Assembly: GCA_021404525.1 (NCBI GenBank) | Contig: JAAWWE010000001.1 | Span: 124,001-188,000, forward strand | Direction: 5' to 3' | Origin: Rhodobiaceae bacterium | Lineage (GTDB): Bacteria > Pseudomonadota > Alphaproteobacteria > Parvibaculales > Parvibaculaceae | DNA: 64,000 nucleotides | In this document: piece by piece, positions 26,494 to 35,624 of the stretch | Layout: the number at the start of each line of letters is the position of its first letter | Position numbering within the stretch: the first letter of the stretch is position 1 | Notes under the pieces: generated by a model | What the model was told of the DNA's origin: nothing | Seen by the model: the letters and a program-made list of their open reading frames with translations, nothing else | Database searches by the model: none | Made by a program: the position numbers and the translations under genes

Positions 26494-26825
26494 GTGTCGT
26501 TTCCTTTTTGAATGTCCTGCAAATAAGTATCGAGGCGATCGAGGCTGCCCTCCCAATGAAGCCGGTATTGCTCGACCCAGTCAGAAATCTCGCGAAGCGG
26601 CCCGGCCTCAAGAGCGCACGGGCGCCATTGCGCTTTGCGGCCGCGGGAAATCAGGCCCGCACTCTCTAAAACCTTGAGATGTTTGGTGATCGCAGGCGGC
26701 GAAATGTCGAACGGTTCCGACAATTCTTTGACCGATGCTTCGCCAAGCGACAGCCGGGCGAGAATGGCTCGACGGGTCGGGTCGGCGAGGGCAGAAAAGG
26801 TGGCGCTGAGAGGGTCGGGTTTCAT
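26490..26825 (-). CDS. ArsR-family transcriptional regulator
   Basis: A 111-residue winged-helix repressor (ADPTRRAILARL, then SEPFDISPPAITKHLKVLESAGLI split by the turn, then the wing). It lacks the CxC metal motif of ArsR proper, so it belongs to the metal-independent group that accompanies AHSA1 proteins. A 36-bp concentric palindrome begins directly upstream of the start codon and is the likely autoregulatory site. Confidence 0.9.
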   Translation of the reverse strand: MKPDPLSATFSALADPTRRAILARLSLGEASVKELSEPFDISPPAITKHLKVLESAGLISRGRKAQWRPCALEAGPLREISDWVEQYRLHWEGSLDRLDTYLQDIQKGNDT

Positions 26826-26861
26826 AATACACCAAGCAGTTAATTAACTGAATGGTGTATT
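26826..26861. promoter_or_regulatory. Concentric palindromic operator before the ArsR gene
   Basis: The outer arms AATACACC / GGTGTATT (26826-26833 and 26854-26861) and the inner 14-bp palindrome CAGTTAATTAACTG (26837-26850) share the same centre. This symmetry over 36 bp, directly adjacent to the start codon, strongly suggests a dimeric repressor site for the ArsR-family protein. Confidence 0.75.
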
Positions 26862-26988
26862 TAGGTGGATCTGGCCTTTCTGTCAAGACCTGACGCGAGG
26901 TTTGCGTCGAACAGCAGGGCGGGACAGGCTAGGCTTCTACGCACGGACTGCACCTGGGTCCCAAACATTCGCACACTGGAAGGCAGAA

Positions 26989-28380
26989 ATGGCGTCATCG
27001 GAAGAGAGCCCGCTAAGCGATAATGGCAGCTTCTGGTTTGACACGTTGGACACCCCGTCCGCGATTTCTGAAGCAGACACACTTCCAGCAAGTGTAGATG
27101 TCGCCATTATCGGCGCGGGCTATACGGGCCTGTGGACCGCTTATTACCTGAAAGAGAAAGACCCATCGCTCGACATCGCGGTGTTCGAAGCCAACACGAT
27201 CGGCTTTGGGGCCAGTGGCCGCAATGGCGGCTGGTGCATGGGGTTGGCCTGGGGCATTGATGGCATGCTGATGGATGCCAAAAGGCGAGACGCCGGTGTC
27301 CGCCTGCTGCGCGCCATGCATGACACGGTGGACGAGGTAGGGCGCATCTCCCAGCGCGAAGGCATTGAGTGTCATTTTGCCAAAGGCGGTACATTGGAAG
27401 TGGCCATCGCCCCCTTTCACGTAAAAGATATGCAGGACCATATGGCCCACCTTCAGGGGTTGGGCTTTAGCGAAGAGGACTATCGCTGGCTTCCCGCAGA
27501 CGAAGCGCAAATGCGCGTTGGGATGACACCCAATCACGGCGCGACTTATACGCCGCACTGCGCGGTCATTCATCCTGCCCGGTTGGTCAAAGGCTTAGGG
27601 AGGGTTGTGCGCGCCAAGGGTGTCAAAATTTACGAAGGTACACCGGTGACCGAAATGGCGTGCGGCTATGTGGACACGGACAAAGGCCGCGTAAGCGCAA
27701 CTAAGATCATTCGCGCGACGGAAGGCTATACGGAATCCATCAAAGGCCAGGAGCGTCAGATGCTGCCACTCTATTCTATGATGGTGGCGACCGAGCCTTT
27801 GCCCGATCACGTCTGGGACGAAATTGGTCTGGCGAGCCGCGAGACCTTTGGCGACAGCCGCCGGGTCACCATCTATGGCCAGAAGACCGACGACGGGCGC
27901 CTCGCCTTTGGCGGTCGGGCTGGATATTACTTTGGGTCCAAGCGGCGGGGCGTCATTCCGCCGGACGACCCCATGGTGCAGAACGTGGAAGCCACACTGC
28001 GCAGGATCTTTCCAGTTCTGCAGGATCACAGCGTCACCCATGGTTGGGGCGGTCTGATGGGTGTGCCCCGTCACTGGCGACCGTCCGTGGCGTTCGATCA
28101 TCAGACAGGCCTGGGTCACGCAGGCGGCTACACGGGAGAAGGCGTTGCCGCATCCAACCTTGCGGGCCGCATTCTCTCTGATCTGGTTCTGGAGCGTGAA
28201 AGCGATCTGACAGATCTCGCCTGGGTGAACGACACCCCGGCAAAATGGGAGCCCGAACCCTTGCGTTGGCTGGGTGTCAAAGCCATCCAGTATTTTGGGG
28301 ACAAGGCGGACCGGATCGAGATGGAGACCGGCAAACCCTCTAAATTCTGGGGCACGCTTTTCGGAACCGCGCTGAGCTAA
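26989..28380 (+). CDS. FAD-dependent amine/amino-acid oxidoreductase (DAO family)
   Basis: A 463-residue flavoprotein with the dinucleotide motif GAGYTG (42-47) and the downstream FGASGRNGGW block of the glycine/D-amino-acid oxidase family, in which related members oxidise gamma-glutamylputrescine, sarcosine or similar secondary amines. The ATG at 26989 has a GGAAGG site; 29 in-frame codons upstream look non-coding. It precedes dadA by about 200 bp in the same orientation, but without evidence of cotranscription. The substrate is not predictable. Confidence 0.85.
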   Translation: MASSEESPLSDNGSFWFDTLDTPSAISEADTLPASVDVAIIGAGYTGLWTAYYLKEKDPSLDIAVFEANTIGFGASGRNGGWCMGLAWGIDGMLMDAKRRDAGVRLLRAMHDTVDEVGRISQREGIECHFAKGGTLEVAIAPFHVKDMQDHMAHLQGLGFSEEDYRWLPADEAQMRVGMTPNHGATYTPHCAVIHPARLVKGLGRVVRAKGVKIYEGTPVTEMACGYVDTDKGRVSATKIIRATEGYTESIKGQERQMLPLYSMMVATEPLPDHVWDEIGLASRETFGDSRRVTIYGQKTDDGRLAFGGRAGYYFGSKRRGVIPPDDPMVQNVEATLRRIFPVLQDHSVTHGWGGLMGVPRHWRPSVAFDHQTGLGHAGGYTGEGVAASNLAGRILSDLVLERESDLTDLAWVNDTPAKWEPEPLRWLGVKAIQYFGDKADRIEMETGKPSKFWGTLFGTALS

Positions 28381-28582
28381 CGTCCATCGCCGCGCTCGAC
28401 CGGTTCAATCGGACCGTCGCCGCTTATCTGGAACAATAGGAATGCCACTCTGCGTCAACGAACCAAACCACTTGGTGCACCCTCTGAGTTATGCCTGAAC
28501 CGCTAGTGGCTTTTGTTTTGCGGTGAGGAGGGCAGTTTGCTAGGAAGACCGCACATTCCCCCGGTAGTGAGTTCTGACCACC

Positions 28583-29887
28583 ATGTCTTCTCCCACGTCT
28601 CAAGCAAACAATGGCGCCAAAAAGATCGTGGTCGTCGGCGCGGGCGTGATCGGGGTGGCGACCGCCTATCGTCTGCGGCGCGACGGACATGACGTGACGC
28701 TCATCGACAAAGAATCCGGCCCCGCATTAGAGACAAGCTTTGCCAATGGCGGGCAGATGAGCGCTGGCGAGGTTGCCCCATGGGCGGGTCCTGGTGTTCC
28801 TACGCAAGCGTTGAAATGGCTCGGGCGCGCTGACGCACCATTACGGCTCCGGCTCAAAGCAGATCCGGCTCAATGGAAATGGCTCTGGCGGTTCTGGCGG
28901 CGCTGTTCGCTGAAAGCCCAGCGAGATGGGGCTGAACGCAATGTGGGACTGGCGCTGCTCAGCAGAACGGTCCTTCAGGAAACACTGGATGACCTTGCCG
29001 CCAAAGGCATGGCGCCAGACTTCGACCGCAAAGAAAAAGGCATTCTGCGCGTCTTCGCAACGCAAGAAGAAGTTTACCACGCAGCTGAGGAAGCAGACCG
29101 GCTCGAACCATTCGGACTGCATCAGGAAAGATTAAACGCGCAGGAATGTGTGGACCTTGAGCCCGCCCTGGCGTCGGCCCATCAGCGCGGCGAGCTTGCA
29201 GGCGGCGTCTATTCCAGAAGCGATCAGAGTGGGGACGCTTACAAATTCACTGATGCCCTGGCACGCGCGGTGGAGGAGATGGGGGTCACCTGTCTCTATG
29301 AAGAGAAAGTCGCGAAATTGGAACGTCAGGGTGAGCGCATCACCCATGTCCGCACAAACCTGCGACGTCTGGAAGCCGATGCCGTTGTGTTGGCGGCGGG
29401 CGTCATGAGCCCTCATCTGCTCGACGGCATTGCCCTGCCGGTCTACCCCGTCAAAGGCTATTCCGTGACACTTGAGGTGCCCGATGATGGCTCAGCCCCA
29501 AATGTGAGTGTAACCGATGAGGTGCGCCGCATTGTGGTGAGCCGTTTAGGAAACCGCTTGCGCGCAGCGGGTCAGGCAGAAGTCGCAGGATATGACCGCA
29601 CCGTAGAAGCAGATCGGGCCCAATCCGTGCTCGATGCGGTGCGGGCCCTGTTTCCGGCATTGGGAGAGGATCTCGAGCCTGAGTTTTGGTGCGGTCTGCG
29701 CCCCATGACGCCGGATGGGGTGCCGGTGTTAGGAAAGGCACCGGGGCGGGACAATCTTTATCTCAATACGGGCCATGGCACGTTGGGCTGGACACTCGCC
29801 ATGGGCTCTGCCGCTCTCATTGCAGAACTAATCGGTGGACGTGATCCATCCGTTGACCCGGCTCATTTTTCGGCCACCCGTTTCTGA
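28583..29887 (+). CDS. dadA: D-amino acid dehydrogenase
   Basis: A 434-residue flavoprotein close to the length of E. coli DadA. It has GAGVIG at 19-24, the ETSFANGGQMS block after the FAD site and the C-terminal NTGHGTLGWTLAMGSA signature. It should oxidatively deaminate D-amino acids to 2-oxoacids, feeding electrons to the respiratory chain at the inner membrane. No alanine racemase gene is adjacent. No strong ribosome site precedes the ATG. Confidence 0.88.
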   Translation: MSSPTSQANNGAKKIVVVGAGVIGVATAYRLRRDGHDVTLIDKESGPALETSFANGGQMSAGEVAPWAGPGVPTQALKWLGRADAPLRLRLKADPAQWKWLWRFWRRCSLKAQRDGAERNVGLALLSRTVLQETLDDLAAKGMAPDFDRKEKGILRVFATQEEVYHAAEEADRLEPFGLHQERLNAQECVDLEPALASAHQRGELAGGVYSRSDQSGDAYKFTDALARAVEEMGVTCLYEEKVAKLERQGERITHVRTNLRRLEADAVVLAAGVMSPHLLDGIALPVYPVKGYSVTLEVPDDGSAPNVSVTDEVRRIVVSRLGNRLRAAGQAEVAGYDRTVEADRAQSVLDAVRALFPALGEDLEPEFWCGLRPMTPDGVPVLGKAPGRDNLYLNTGHGTLGWTLAMGSAALIAELIGGRDPSVDPAHFSATRF

Positions 29888-29889
29888 TC

Positions 29890-30393
29890 TTACTGCGCAG
29901 TCAAACGTCGACGGACCTGCGAGACAGCAAAGGCGGAAAGCAGAACGCCCCCCGCAAAGAGGGCTACGCCACCATGCACATCGGCTGTGGTCAGAAGCTG
30001 TCCGTTTAAAACCAGCACGATCAGCGCAAAAACGAACACGTCGGTCATCGACCAGCGCGAAAGCCAGACGAGAAGGCCGAGCAGGGCACCGGTTCCGTTC
30101 GATTGCCGGCGGCCCCTGGCAATGAGCAACAACCCCAAGAGGATTTTGCTGACCGGAAAAACAACGGAGACGCCAAGCACCAGAAGACCAAGCGCTGTTT
30201 GTCCTTCGTCAAAGAAGGACCGAATGCCATCCAGGATTGAGAGGTCATTTTCATAAAACCAGAAGCTGCTGACAGTGACTGCCGGGACCTGGAGTCCGAC
30301 GATCACCATGGCAAGCGACGTTAGAAGCAAAACCATGAGCCATCGGCGGCCTTTGATGGGCGCCGGTCCGAAGGTTGGGAGTGTTTCGTTCAT
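29890..30393 (-). CDS. PqiA-domain integral membrane protein
   Basis: A 167-residue protein with four predicted transmembrane helices and the PqiA signature LSRWSMTDVFVFALIV. Full PqiA has two such modules; this is a single-module version. PqiA proteins belong to lipid transport and envelope stress systems. No MCE-domain partner is adjacent. It is tail to tail with dadA, with 2 bp between the ends. Confidence 0.85.
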   Translation of the reverse strand: MNETLPTFGPAPIKGRRWLMVLLLTSLAMVIVGLQVPAVTVSSFWFYENDLSILDGIRSFFDEGQTALGLLVLGVSVVFPVSKILLGLLLIARGRRQSNGTGALLGLLVWLSRWSMTDVFVFALIVLVLNGQLLTTADVHGGVALFAGGVLLSAFAVSQVRRRLTAQ

Positions 30394-30557
30394 TGTTCGA
30401 TAAAGCCCTCAATCCCGCCAATTTTTGCGCATGTTCGCCACGATCGGTCAAAGGTTGCGCCCGTCATTAACAGCCGTCTAACGATTACGCCCTAGGCTTG
30501 TGGCGAAACTATGCCGCTAGGGCTTTGCTCTTCGCGGCAGCAGAAAGTGGATAGGAC

Positions 30558-31322
30558 ATGGCCCGTCGCCACACACAGATTTTGGGAACCGGATTGCTGA
30601 CGCTGAGCCTTGGGGCCTGCGCCGGGCAGGCGGATCTGGGCCGAACAAAACCCAACGAATTCTCCTTTCTAAGTGATCTTGGGGAGCGTGTAGCGCGCTT
30701 GTCGGAACCGGCAAGTGCCGCCGCTGATCTGCCCCTGACGGCAGAAGAAGCGCAGCTTCGCACCATCGCTGAAACAATTGATGATCAGGCCGTTGCCCGC
30801 AAGCCGGACCTGGTTGACCGCATTCTCCACGGTGCGGAGGAAGCGGAAGACGACAAGGTCTATTATCACACGCTGCGGCGCGCTCATGTGGCAAGCGGGA
30901 CATCGCTCCTGCATGCCTTTGGCAATGACGTCTTGCGGGATGTGGCGATGATCGACCAGTTTGCAAATCTGAGTATTGCGGTCACGGCCGCAGACGCCCT
31001 GCGGTTGGCCCTCGTGCGCGAAGCGATGGAAGCAGATAGTGCAGCATTTTCTGATGCTGTAGACGTTGTGCTGCGTGTCGAAGAAAATGGGGAAGTGATC
31101 GACAATATGGCCGATCGCATGGCCGCGCGTTATGTGGAGTATCGTGTTGCGCTAGAGCAATCCGCTTTTGATATCCCGGAGCGGGATCTCATCGCCACGA
31201 TTGATGAAGCCCTTGTCATGCTTGAAAAGAGCATTGAGGGGATCAAGGGAGACGCCGCGCGCCATCGCGCTGTGCGCGGTGAGCTGTTTGGCCGTCGCTC
31301 CGCGTCGGATCTGCCTGTTTGA
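30558..31322 (+). CDS. Predicted lipoprotein, helical
   Basis: A 254-residue protein with a lipoprotein signal and lipobox (LGAC, Cys21). The mature body is predominantly helical and charged, rich in Ala/Glu/Asp. A CtrA-like near-match (TTAA-N7-CTAA, 30467-30481) lies upstream, one base off consensus, which is weak evidence. No recognised domain. Confidence 0.6.
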   Translation: MARRHTQILGTGLLTLSLGACAGQADLGRTKPNEFSFLSDLGERVARLSEPASAAADLPLTAEEAQLRTIAETIDDQAVARKPDLVDRILHGAEEAEDDKVYYHTLRRAHVASGTSLLHAFGNDVLRDVAMIDQFANLSIAVTAADALRLALVREAMEADSAAFSDAVDVVLRVEENGEVIDNMADRMAARYVEYRVALEQSAFDIPERDLIATIDEALVMLEKSIEGIKGDAARHRAVRGELFGRRSASDLPV

Positions 31323-31416
31323 ATTTGAATTCCGAACAGATACCTCAAAATTCACCACACCCCTAGGTCACCACCCAGCTTGTCCGGGTAATCCAGGGTA
31401 TGTGTTGAACCGCTGA

Positions 31417-31782
31417 TCAATACCCGCGTGTGCGGCCAGGTGTACTGGACCCGACAGTCACACCGCTGATGCAGCAAGGCGTTGCCTGAGCATGGGGCAC
31501 GTCGAGTTTCAGATGGCATTGCGCCTCAGGACCTTCATTGCCGGCACGGACATATGTCCAGGCGCGGCACTGCGTGTCAGCAAAACAGGCCGAGGCACAA
31601 TATTGCGCGCCCTCCCGACCCGCAGAGAGCACTTTGTAATCGGCGCCCGGGCGGTTGGTCCCATGTTCCATAAAGACTGAGGGGCTCGCAGCAAACACAG
31701 GTGCAGCAATCACAGCGACAAACAAATAGGAAACGGCCGCGATGACGAAATGCCAGCGATTGGGCGACAGAGATTGGCTCAT
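31417..31782 (-). CDS. Secreted PAN/Apple-domain protein
   Basis: A 121-residue precursor with a signal peptide ending at VFAAS and a single PAN_4-like domain: YCASACFADTQCRAWTYV and CHLKLDVPHA with the cysteine spacing expected for the Apple fold. PAN domains bind proteins or carbohydrates. The start is the ATG at 31782, because AGGAG lies eight bases before it inside the longer open frame that begins at 31797. Confidence 0.82.
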   Translation of the reverse strand: MSQSLSPNRWHFVIAAVSYLFVAVIAAPVFAASPSVFMEHGTNRPGADYKVLSAGREGAQYCASACFADTQCRAWTYVRAGNEGPEAQCHLKLDVPHAQATPCCISGVTVGSSTPGRTRGY

Positions 31783-31889
31783 CAGAAAACTCCTCATGGA
31801 TCGGGAGTGTTCTAACCCGCGCCCTATGGAGAAACGCTGAAGGGAGCCGCGAAGATTTTAAACATTTCGCTTTTAGGGTTTATGGACTC

Positions 31890-32978
31890 TTAACGACGGG
31901 CCGGTTGCGACGCGGCATAAGCAAGCAGCGCATCCGCCTGCTCCCCCCGCAGCTGCCAGGACATGCACCTGACACCACCGCCCATTTTGCAGACCTGCTG
32001 CGAAGAAACAGGGACAACCTCGCGGCTGGTCGCTGCCCGCATCTGGGTGAGCGCGAGCGCGTCTTCCGGAATACCGAACTGCGGAAGGTAAATCCGATCG
32101 GGCGTAACCAAAGCATTGGTGTAGAGCCCACAGGCGGATCCGAACCGTTCATCGTAGATTTCCGAACCATCATAAGGCGTGACGATCTCGTGGATGGTGA
32201 CGCCGGGAAGACCGCGTTCCAGATCCTTGTAAAGCTGATTCCGATAGGCAGGGTCTTCTGCGTAGGAATTGATGACAAGCGTGTTGGTGTCAACAAAACT
32301 CACAACCCCGTCCGCATGTTCCAACCCGCCTTGCTCATCTGCCTCAATGAACGCCACATGCTTGATGCCGGTGACCTGCTGCAGTGCGGCACGGGCTTCG
32401 TCTTCTGTGAGGTCATTGTCTGTGAGGAACTTGGTGCTGACGACCGCATTCCCAGCATAGTCGTCCACGAAATTGCCGCCATCATTGAGCAGATGGGTGG
32501 CGCGGATGCTCATGTCGGCAGCGTCGGTAAGTTCTGCGAGCGCTATCTGGACCGCATCCGCATCATCCTGTCCGGAATAGCCGCCACCTTGACCTTCGGC
32601 GGTATAGCGGAAATAGACCGGGTCAGCCGCGTTTGAAGGCGCGAAGTCCCGCGCCCAAATATCTGCCATGGGCGCGACAAGAACCTTTTCAGGGCCGAGC
32701 ACCGCAGCGTAGCGGTCATAAGCGCCTTCATCTGTCAGGATCAGAACCTGATCGGGCGCTTTGACCGCCTTGGCATAGGCTATATGGAAATCAAAAATCT
32801 CACGGGCCACTTCCCGGTAGTAGGAGTCACCAGTGATAGGGGCGGCCAGGACAATGAGCTCAGCCCGCGCCGGGAGTGTCATGAGACTGCTCATAAAGAG
32901 GAACGCCGCAGCTAGCAAGCCGTTCAACGGGAACGTTTTACCCGCCGTGGCGTAGCTGCCAGACGGTTTTCTTGCCAT
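31890..32978 (-). CDS. Exported agmatine-deiminase / peptidylarginine-deiminase-family protein
   Basis: A guanidino-modifying enzyme of about 362 residues. The family blocks are present: MADIWARDFAP, HLLNDGGNFVDD, the His of GLEHADG and a C-terminal Cys in GGGVRCMSW that would be the nucleophile. It hydrolyses a guanidine group, as agmatine deiminase or bacterial peptidylarginine deiminase do. A signal-like hydrophobic stretch precedes the catalytic domain, implying a periplasmic location, unlike cytosolic AguA. The start at 32978 overlaps the DUF934 gene by 41 bp; no agu operon neighbours are present. Confidence 0.8.
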   Translation of the reverse strand: MARKPSGSYATAGKTFPLNGLLAAAFLFMSSLMTLPARAELIVLAAPITGDSYYREVAREIFDFHIAYAKAVKAPDQVLILTDEGAYDRYAAVLGPEKVLVAPMADIWARDFAPSNAADPVYFRYTAEGQGGGYSGQDDADAVQIALAELTDAADMSIRATHLLNDGGNFVDDYAGNAVVSTKFLTDNDLTEDEARAALQQVTGIKHVAFIEADEQGGLEHADGVVSFVDTNTLVINSYAEDPAYRNQLYKDLERGLPGVTIHEIVTPYDGSEIYDERFGSACGLYTNALVTPDRIYLPQFGIPEDALALTQMRAATSREVVPVSSQQVCKMGGGVRCMSWQLRGEQADALLAYAASQPARR

Positions 32979-33429
32979 CACCGGTTGCCTGGTAGACATG
33001 GCTGAATTCTCCCAGAGCCTCTTTAAAGGCGTCGATTTTGGTGCCGTCCGCAACGTCGAACGCATCAAAGCCGCAGCGTACCATGAGGGACCATTGGTCG
33101 CGAAGCACTTCTCCGACAGCGCGTACCTCGCCCTCAAATCCATAACGATCGCGCAGAAGCGTGGCATAGGAGAAACCCCGGCCATCTTTGAAGGCAGGGA
33201 AGTTGACCGCAACAAGCTGGAACCGGTCGAGATCATCTGCGATGAGCTCCGGTGCTTCACCGGCTTCGAGCTTCACCCCAAGAGGGGCATTGCGTCCGAT
33301 GAGCGCGTCGCGTTCTGCCTGCCAGCGGGAGGCTGACACGATCACCGGCGCGTCTGTCGGCAGCTCATCGTCGTCGCCCACCAGCACCCAACTATCGTCT
33401 GCGAATTCGCCGTTCTTAATGAGTGGCAT
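32938..33429 (-). CDS. DUF934 protein of the sulfite reduction operon
   Basis: A 163-residue protein of the DUF934 family, with the conserved FKDGRGFSYATLLRDRYGF-type segment and a C-terminal CGFDAF block. It is linked to sulfite/nitrite reductases across alphaproteobacteria and often proposed as an accessory to sulfite reduction; its biochemical role is unproven. The start at 33429 overlaps the end of cysI by 14 bp. The frame remains open far upstream, but that is the antisense shadow of cysI. Confidence 0.85.
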   Translation of the reverse strand: MPLIKNGEFADDSWVLVGDDDELPTDAPVIVSASRWQAERDALIGRNAPLGVKLEAGEAPELIADDLDRFQLVAVNFPAFKDGRGFSYATLLRDRYGFEGEVRAVGEVLRDQWSLMVRCGFDAFDVADGTKIDAFKEALGEFSHVYQATGDGKKTVWQLRHGG

Positions 33430-35074
33430 AGAGAGTCTCCTTGAACGGCTCTTTCCCAACGCGGCGATAGGTGTCGATGAACCGTTCGCCCTCTTGTCGG
33501 ATCTTGATATAGGTTTCGACGATGGTTTCAATCGCATCCGCGATTTCATCTTCAGTGAACGCAGGCCCCAGAATATCGCCAACAGACGCTTTTTCATCGG
33601 CCGAGCCGCCGAGTGAAATCTGGTAGAACTCTGTGCCCTTCTTGTCGACGCCCAGAATGCCGATATGGCCCACATGGTGGTGTCCGCAGGCATTGATGCA
33701 GCCAGAGATTTTCACCTTCAGCTCACCAATATTGTGCTGGCGATCAAGATCGTTGAAGCGTTCGGCAATTTCCTGAGAGATGGGAATGGAGCGCGCATTG
33801 GCGAGCGCACAATAGTCCAGGCCGGGGCAAACAATATGGTCGGTGATAAGAGCAAGGTTCGGCGTGCCAAGCGCAGCCTTCTCAAGACCTTGCCACAGGG
33901 CAAAAAGATCGTCCTTTTTCACATGGGCCAGAACAATGTTCTGTTCATGTGTCACCCGCAGCTCATCAAAGCTGTATCGGGTTGCGAGATCGGCCATCAC
34001 ATGCATTTGGTCGTCGCTTGCATCGCCCGCAACGCCACCTACAGGTTTGAGCGAAATATTTGCGATCGCATAGCCATCAACCTTGTGCTCAGCCACATTG
34101 GTTTTGACCCAGTCGGCAAACTTCTTGTTGTCTGCCATTGCTTCATTCAGCGCAGACGACTCATCCGGCAGCGTTTCGTATGCAGGCGGCGCGAAGTAAG
34201 CACGGATACGCGCAATTTCTTCTTCCGGCAGATTGACCACGCCTTTTGCTTTGACGTGGACGAACTCCTCTTCCACCTGGCGCTTCATCTCTTCAGCACC
34301 GAGCGCATGAACAAGGATCTTGATGCGGGCTTTGTAGAGATTGTCCCGGCGCCCGTTCATGTTGTAGACGCGCATGATGGATTCGAGATAGGCGATCAGA
34401 TCCACCGCTGGCACCGCTTCGCCAATCAGGTGGCCGATCATCGGTGTGCGGCCCTGGCCGCCACCCACATAAATGTCGAAGGCCGGTGCGCCATCGGCAC
34501 CTTTTACAACTTCAATACCAATGTCATGAAAGCGGATCGCTGCGCGGTCTTCATTCATGCCGCAGACAGCAAACTTGAACTTGCGTGGCAGGAAGGTGAA
34601 TTCCGGGTGGAAGGTGGACCATTGGCGAATGATCTCACTCCAGATGCGTGGATCATCCACTTCGCCGGCGGCTGCCCCGGCATACTGGTCAGACGTCACA
34701 TTCCGAATGCAATTGCCCGATGTCTGGATCGCATGCATTTCAACAGATGCGAGATCGTCTAGGATCGCCGGAATGTCAGACAGAGCAGGCCAGTTATACT
34801 GAATGTTCTGCCGCGTCGTGAAGTGGCCATAGCCTTTGTCATACTTGGTCGCGATGTCGGCGAGCATATGCATCTGCTTGCCTGAGAGAGTGCCATAGGG
34901 CACGGCAACGCGCAGCATGTAGGCATGAAGCTGAAGGTAGACACCGTTCATCAACCGAAGCGGTTTGAACTGATCTTCTGTGATTTCGCCAGCAAGGCGG
35001 CGCTCAACCTGTCCGCGGAATTGGGTCACCCGTTCCTTGACAAGCGTGTGGTCGAATTCGTCGTAGCGATACAT
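33416..35074 (-). CDS. cysI: Sulfite (or nitrite) reductase, siroheme [4Fe-4S] subunit
   Basis: A 552-residue siroheme reductase with duplicated ferredoxin-like and nitrite/sulfite reductase domains. The first contains TSGNCIRNVTSD, and the cluster-binding Cys residues appear as VCPGLDYC and SGCINACGHHH near the C-terminus. It catalyses six-electron reduction of sulfite to sulfide for cysteine synthesis. Neighbouring DUF2849 and DUF934 genes favour sulfite over nitrite as substrate. The partner genes cysH and cysG are not adjacent in this window. Confidence 0.92.
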   Translation of the reverse strand: MYRYDEFDHTLVKERVTQFRGQVERRLAGEITEDQFKPLRLMNGVYLQLHAYMLRVAVPYGTLSGKQMHMLADIATKYDKGYGHFTTRQNIQYNWPALSDIPAILDDLASVEMHAIQTSGNCIRNVTSDQYAGAAAGEVDDPRIWSEIIRQWSTFHPEFTFLPRKFKFAVCGMNEDRAAIRFHDIGIEVVKGADGAPAFDIYVGGGQGRTPMIGHLIGEAVPAVDLIAYLESIMRVYNMNGRRDNLYKARIKILVHALGAEEMKRQVEEEFVHVKAKGVVNLPEEEIARIRAYFAPPAYETLPDESSALNEAMADNKKFADWVKTNVAEHKVDGYAIANISLKPVGGVAGDASDDQMHVMADLATRYSFDELRVTHEQNIVLAHVKKDDLFALWQGLEKAALGTPNLALITDHIVCPGLDYCALANARSIPISQEIAERFNDLDRQHNIGELKVKISGCINACGHHHVGHIGILGVDKKGTEFYQISLGGSADEKASVGDILGPAFTEDEIADAIETIVETYIKIRQEGERFIDTYRRVGKEPFKETLYATH

Positions 35075-35096
35075 CTAAGGTGCTTTCAAATAAGGG

Positions 35097-35420
35097 TCAG
35101 GCTGATGCGGCTTGCTTGCCGAGATCAAGGCGGATCGTCGGGCCCGCCATGCGGATTTTTTCACGCACGCTGGCTGGAACAATCGCACCCTCTTCAAGGG
35201 CAACTTCGAAGAGGTAGGGCTCAACAACCTGTTGCGCCGCCACAGACGGTTCCGCTTTCGCGAGCAGGGCCGCGCAGGCCTCTTTACCGTCGGCCACATC
35301 TGCATCTTTCAGCCAGTCGGACCAGGTTCCATCAGCAGTGAAATAGACAACCTCGCCATCAAGCAGGCGATTGGCGGTGACGGCCTGGGTGGTCGCGCGT
35401 TTATTGGTGTGCTGGGCCAA
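35097..35420 (-). CDS. DUF2849 protein, first gene of the sulfite reductase operon
   Basis: A 107-residue protein of the DUF2849 family, found next to cysI in alphaproteobacteria: TANRLLDGEVVYFTADGTWSDWL-like N-terminus, with EPYLFEVALEEG and a C-terminal REKIRMAGPTIR. It begins with a TTG codon, supported by AAGGAG upstream. It lies 22 bp upstream of cysI. Function unknown; proposed electron or siroheme-related helper. Confidence 0.85.
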   Translation of the reverse strand: MAQHTNKRATTQAVTANRLLDGEVVYFTADGTWSDWLKDADVADGKEACAALLAKAEPSVAAQQVVEPYLFEVALEEGAIVPASVREKIRMAGPTIRLDLGKQAASA

Positions 35421-35624
35421 AGCCTAGTCTCCTTACCAAGTCTCTCTACCCGGTCGCCCGGGCTCGCAGGTGTGATTTGATCGCCAGCGGTCGCAGCCAC
35501 TGGAAATAGTCATTTATTGGCCGCAAACATGGTTGTTTTTGCATTCAGGGTCAAGTGGGGTGTGAAATAGAATGAATTACAAAGTTGTGATGTGAAAATA
35601 TACTTTGAAGTGAGGAATTTGGGC

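Noticed and set aside
30467-30481. CtrA box TTAA-N7-TTAA
   Set aside because: Only TTAA-N7-CTAA is present, one mismatch; not strong enough to list as a regulatory feature.
33665-34762. 365-residue rightward open frame inside cysI
   Set aside because: It lies antisense to the siroheme reductase with conserved cluster cysteines; the composition is His/Cys rich as in reversed codons.
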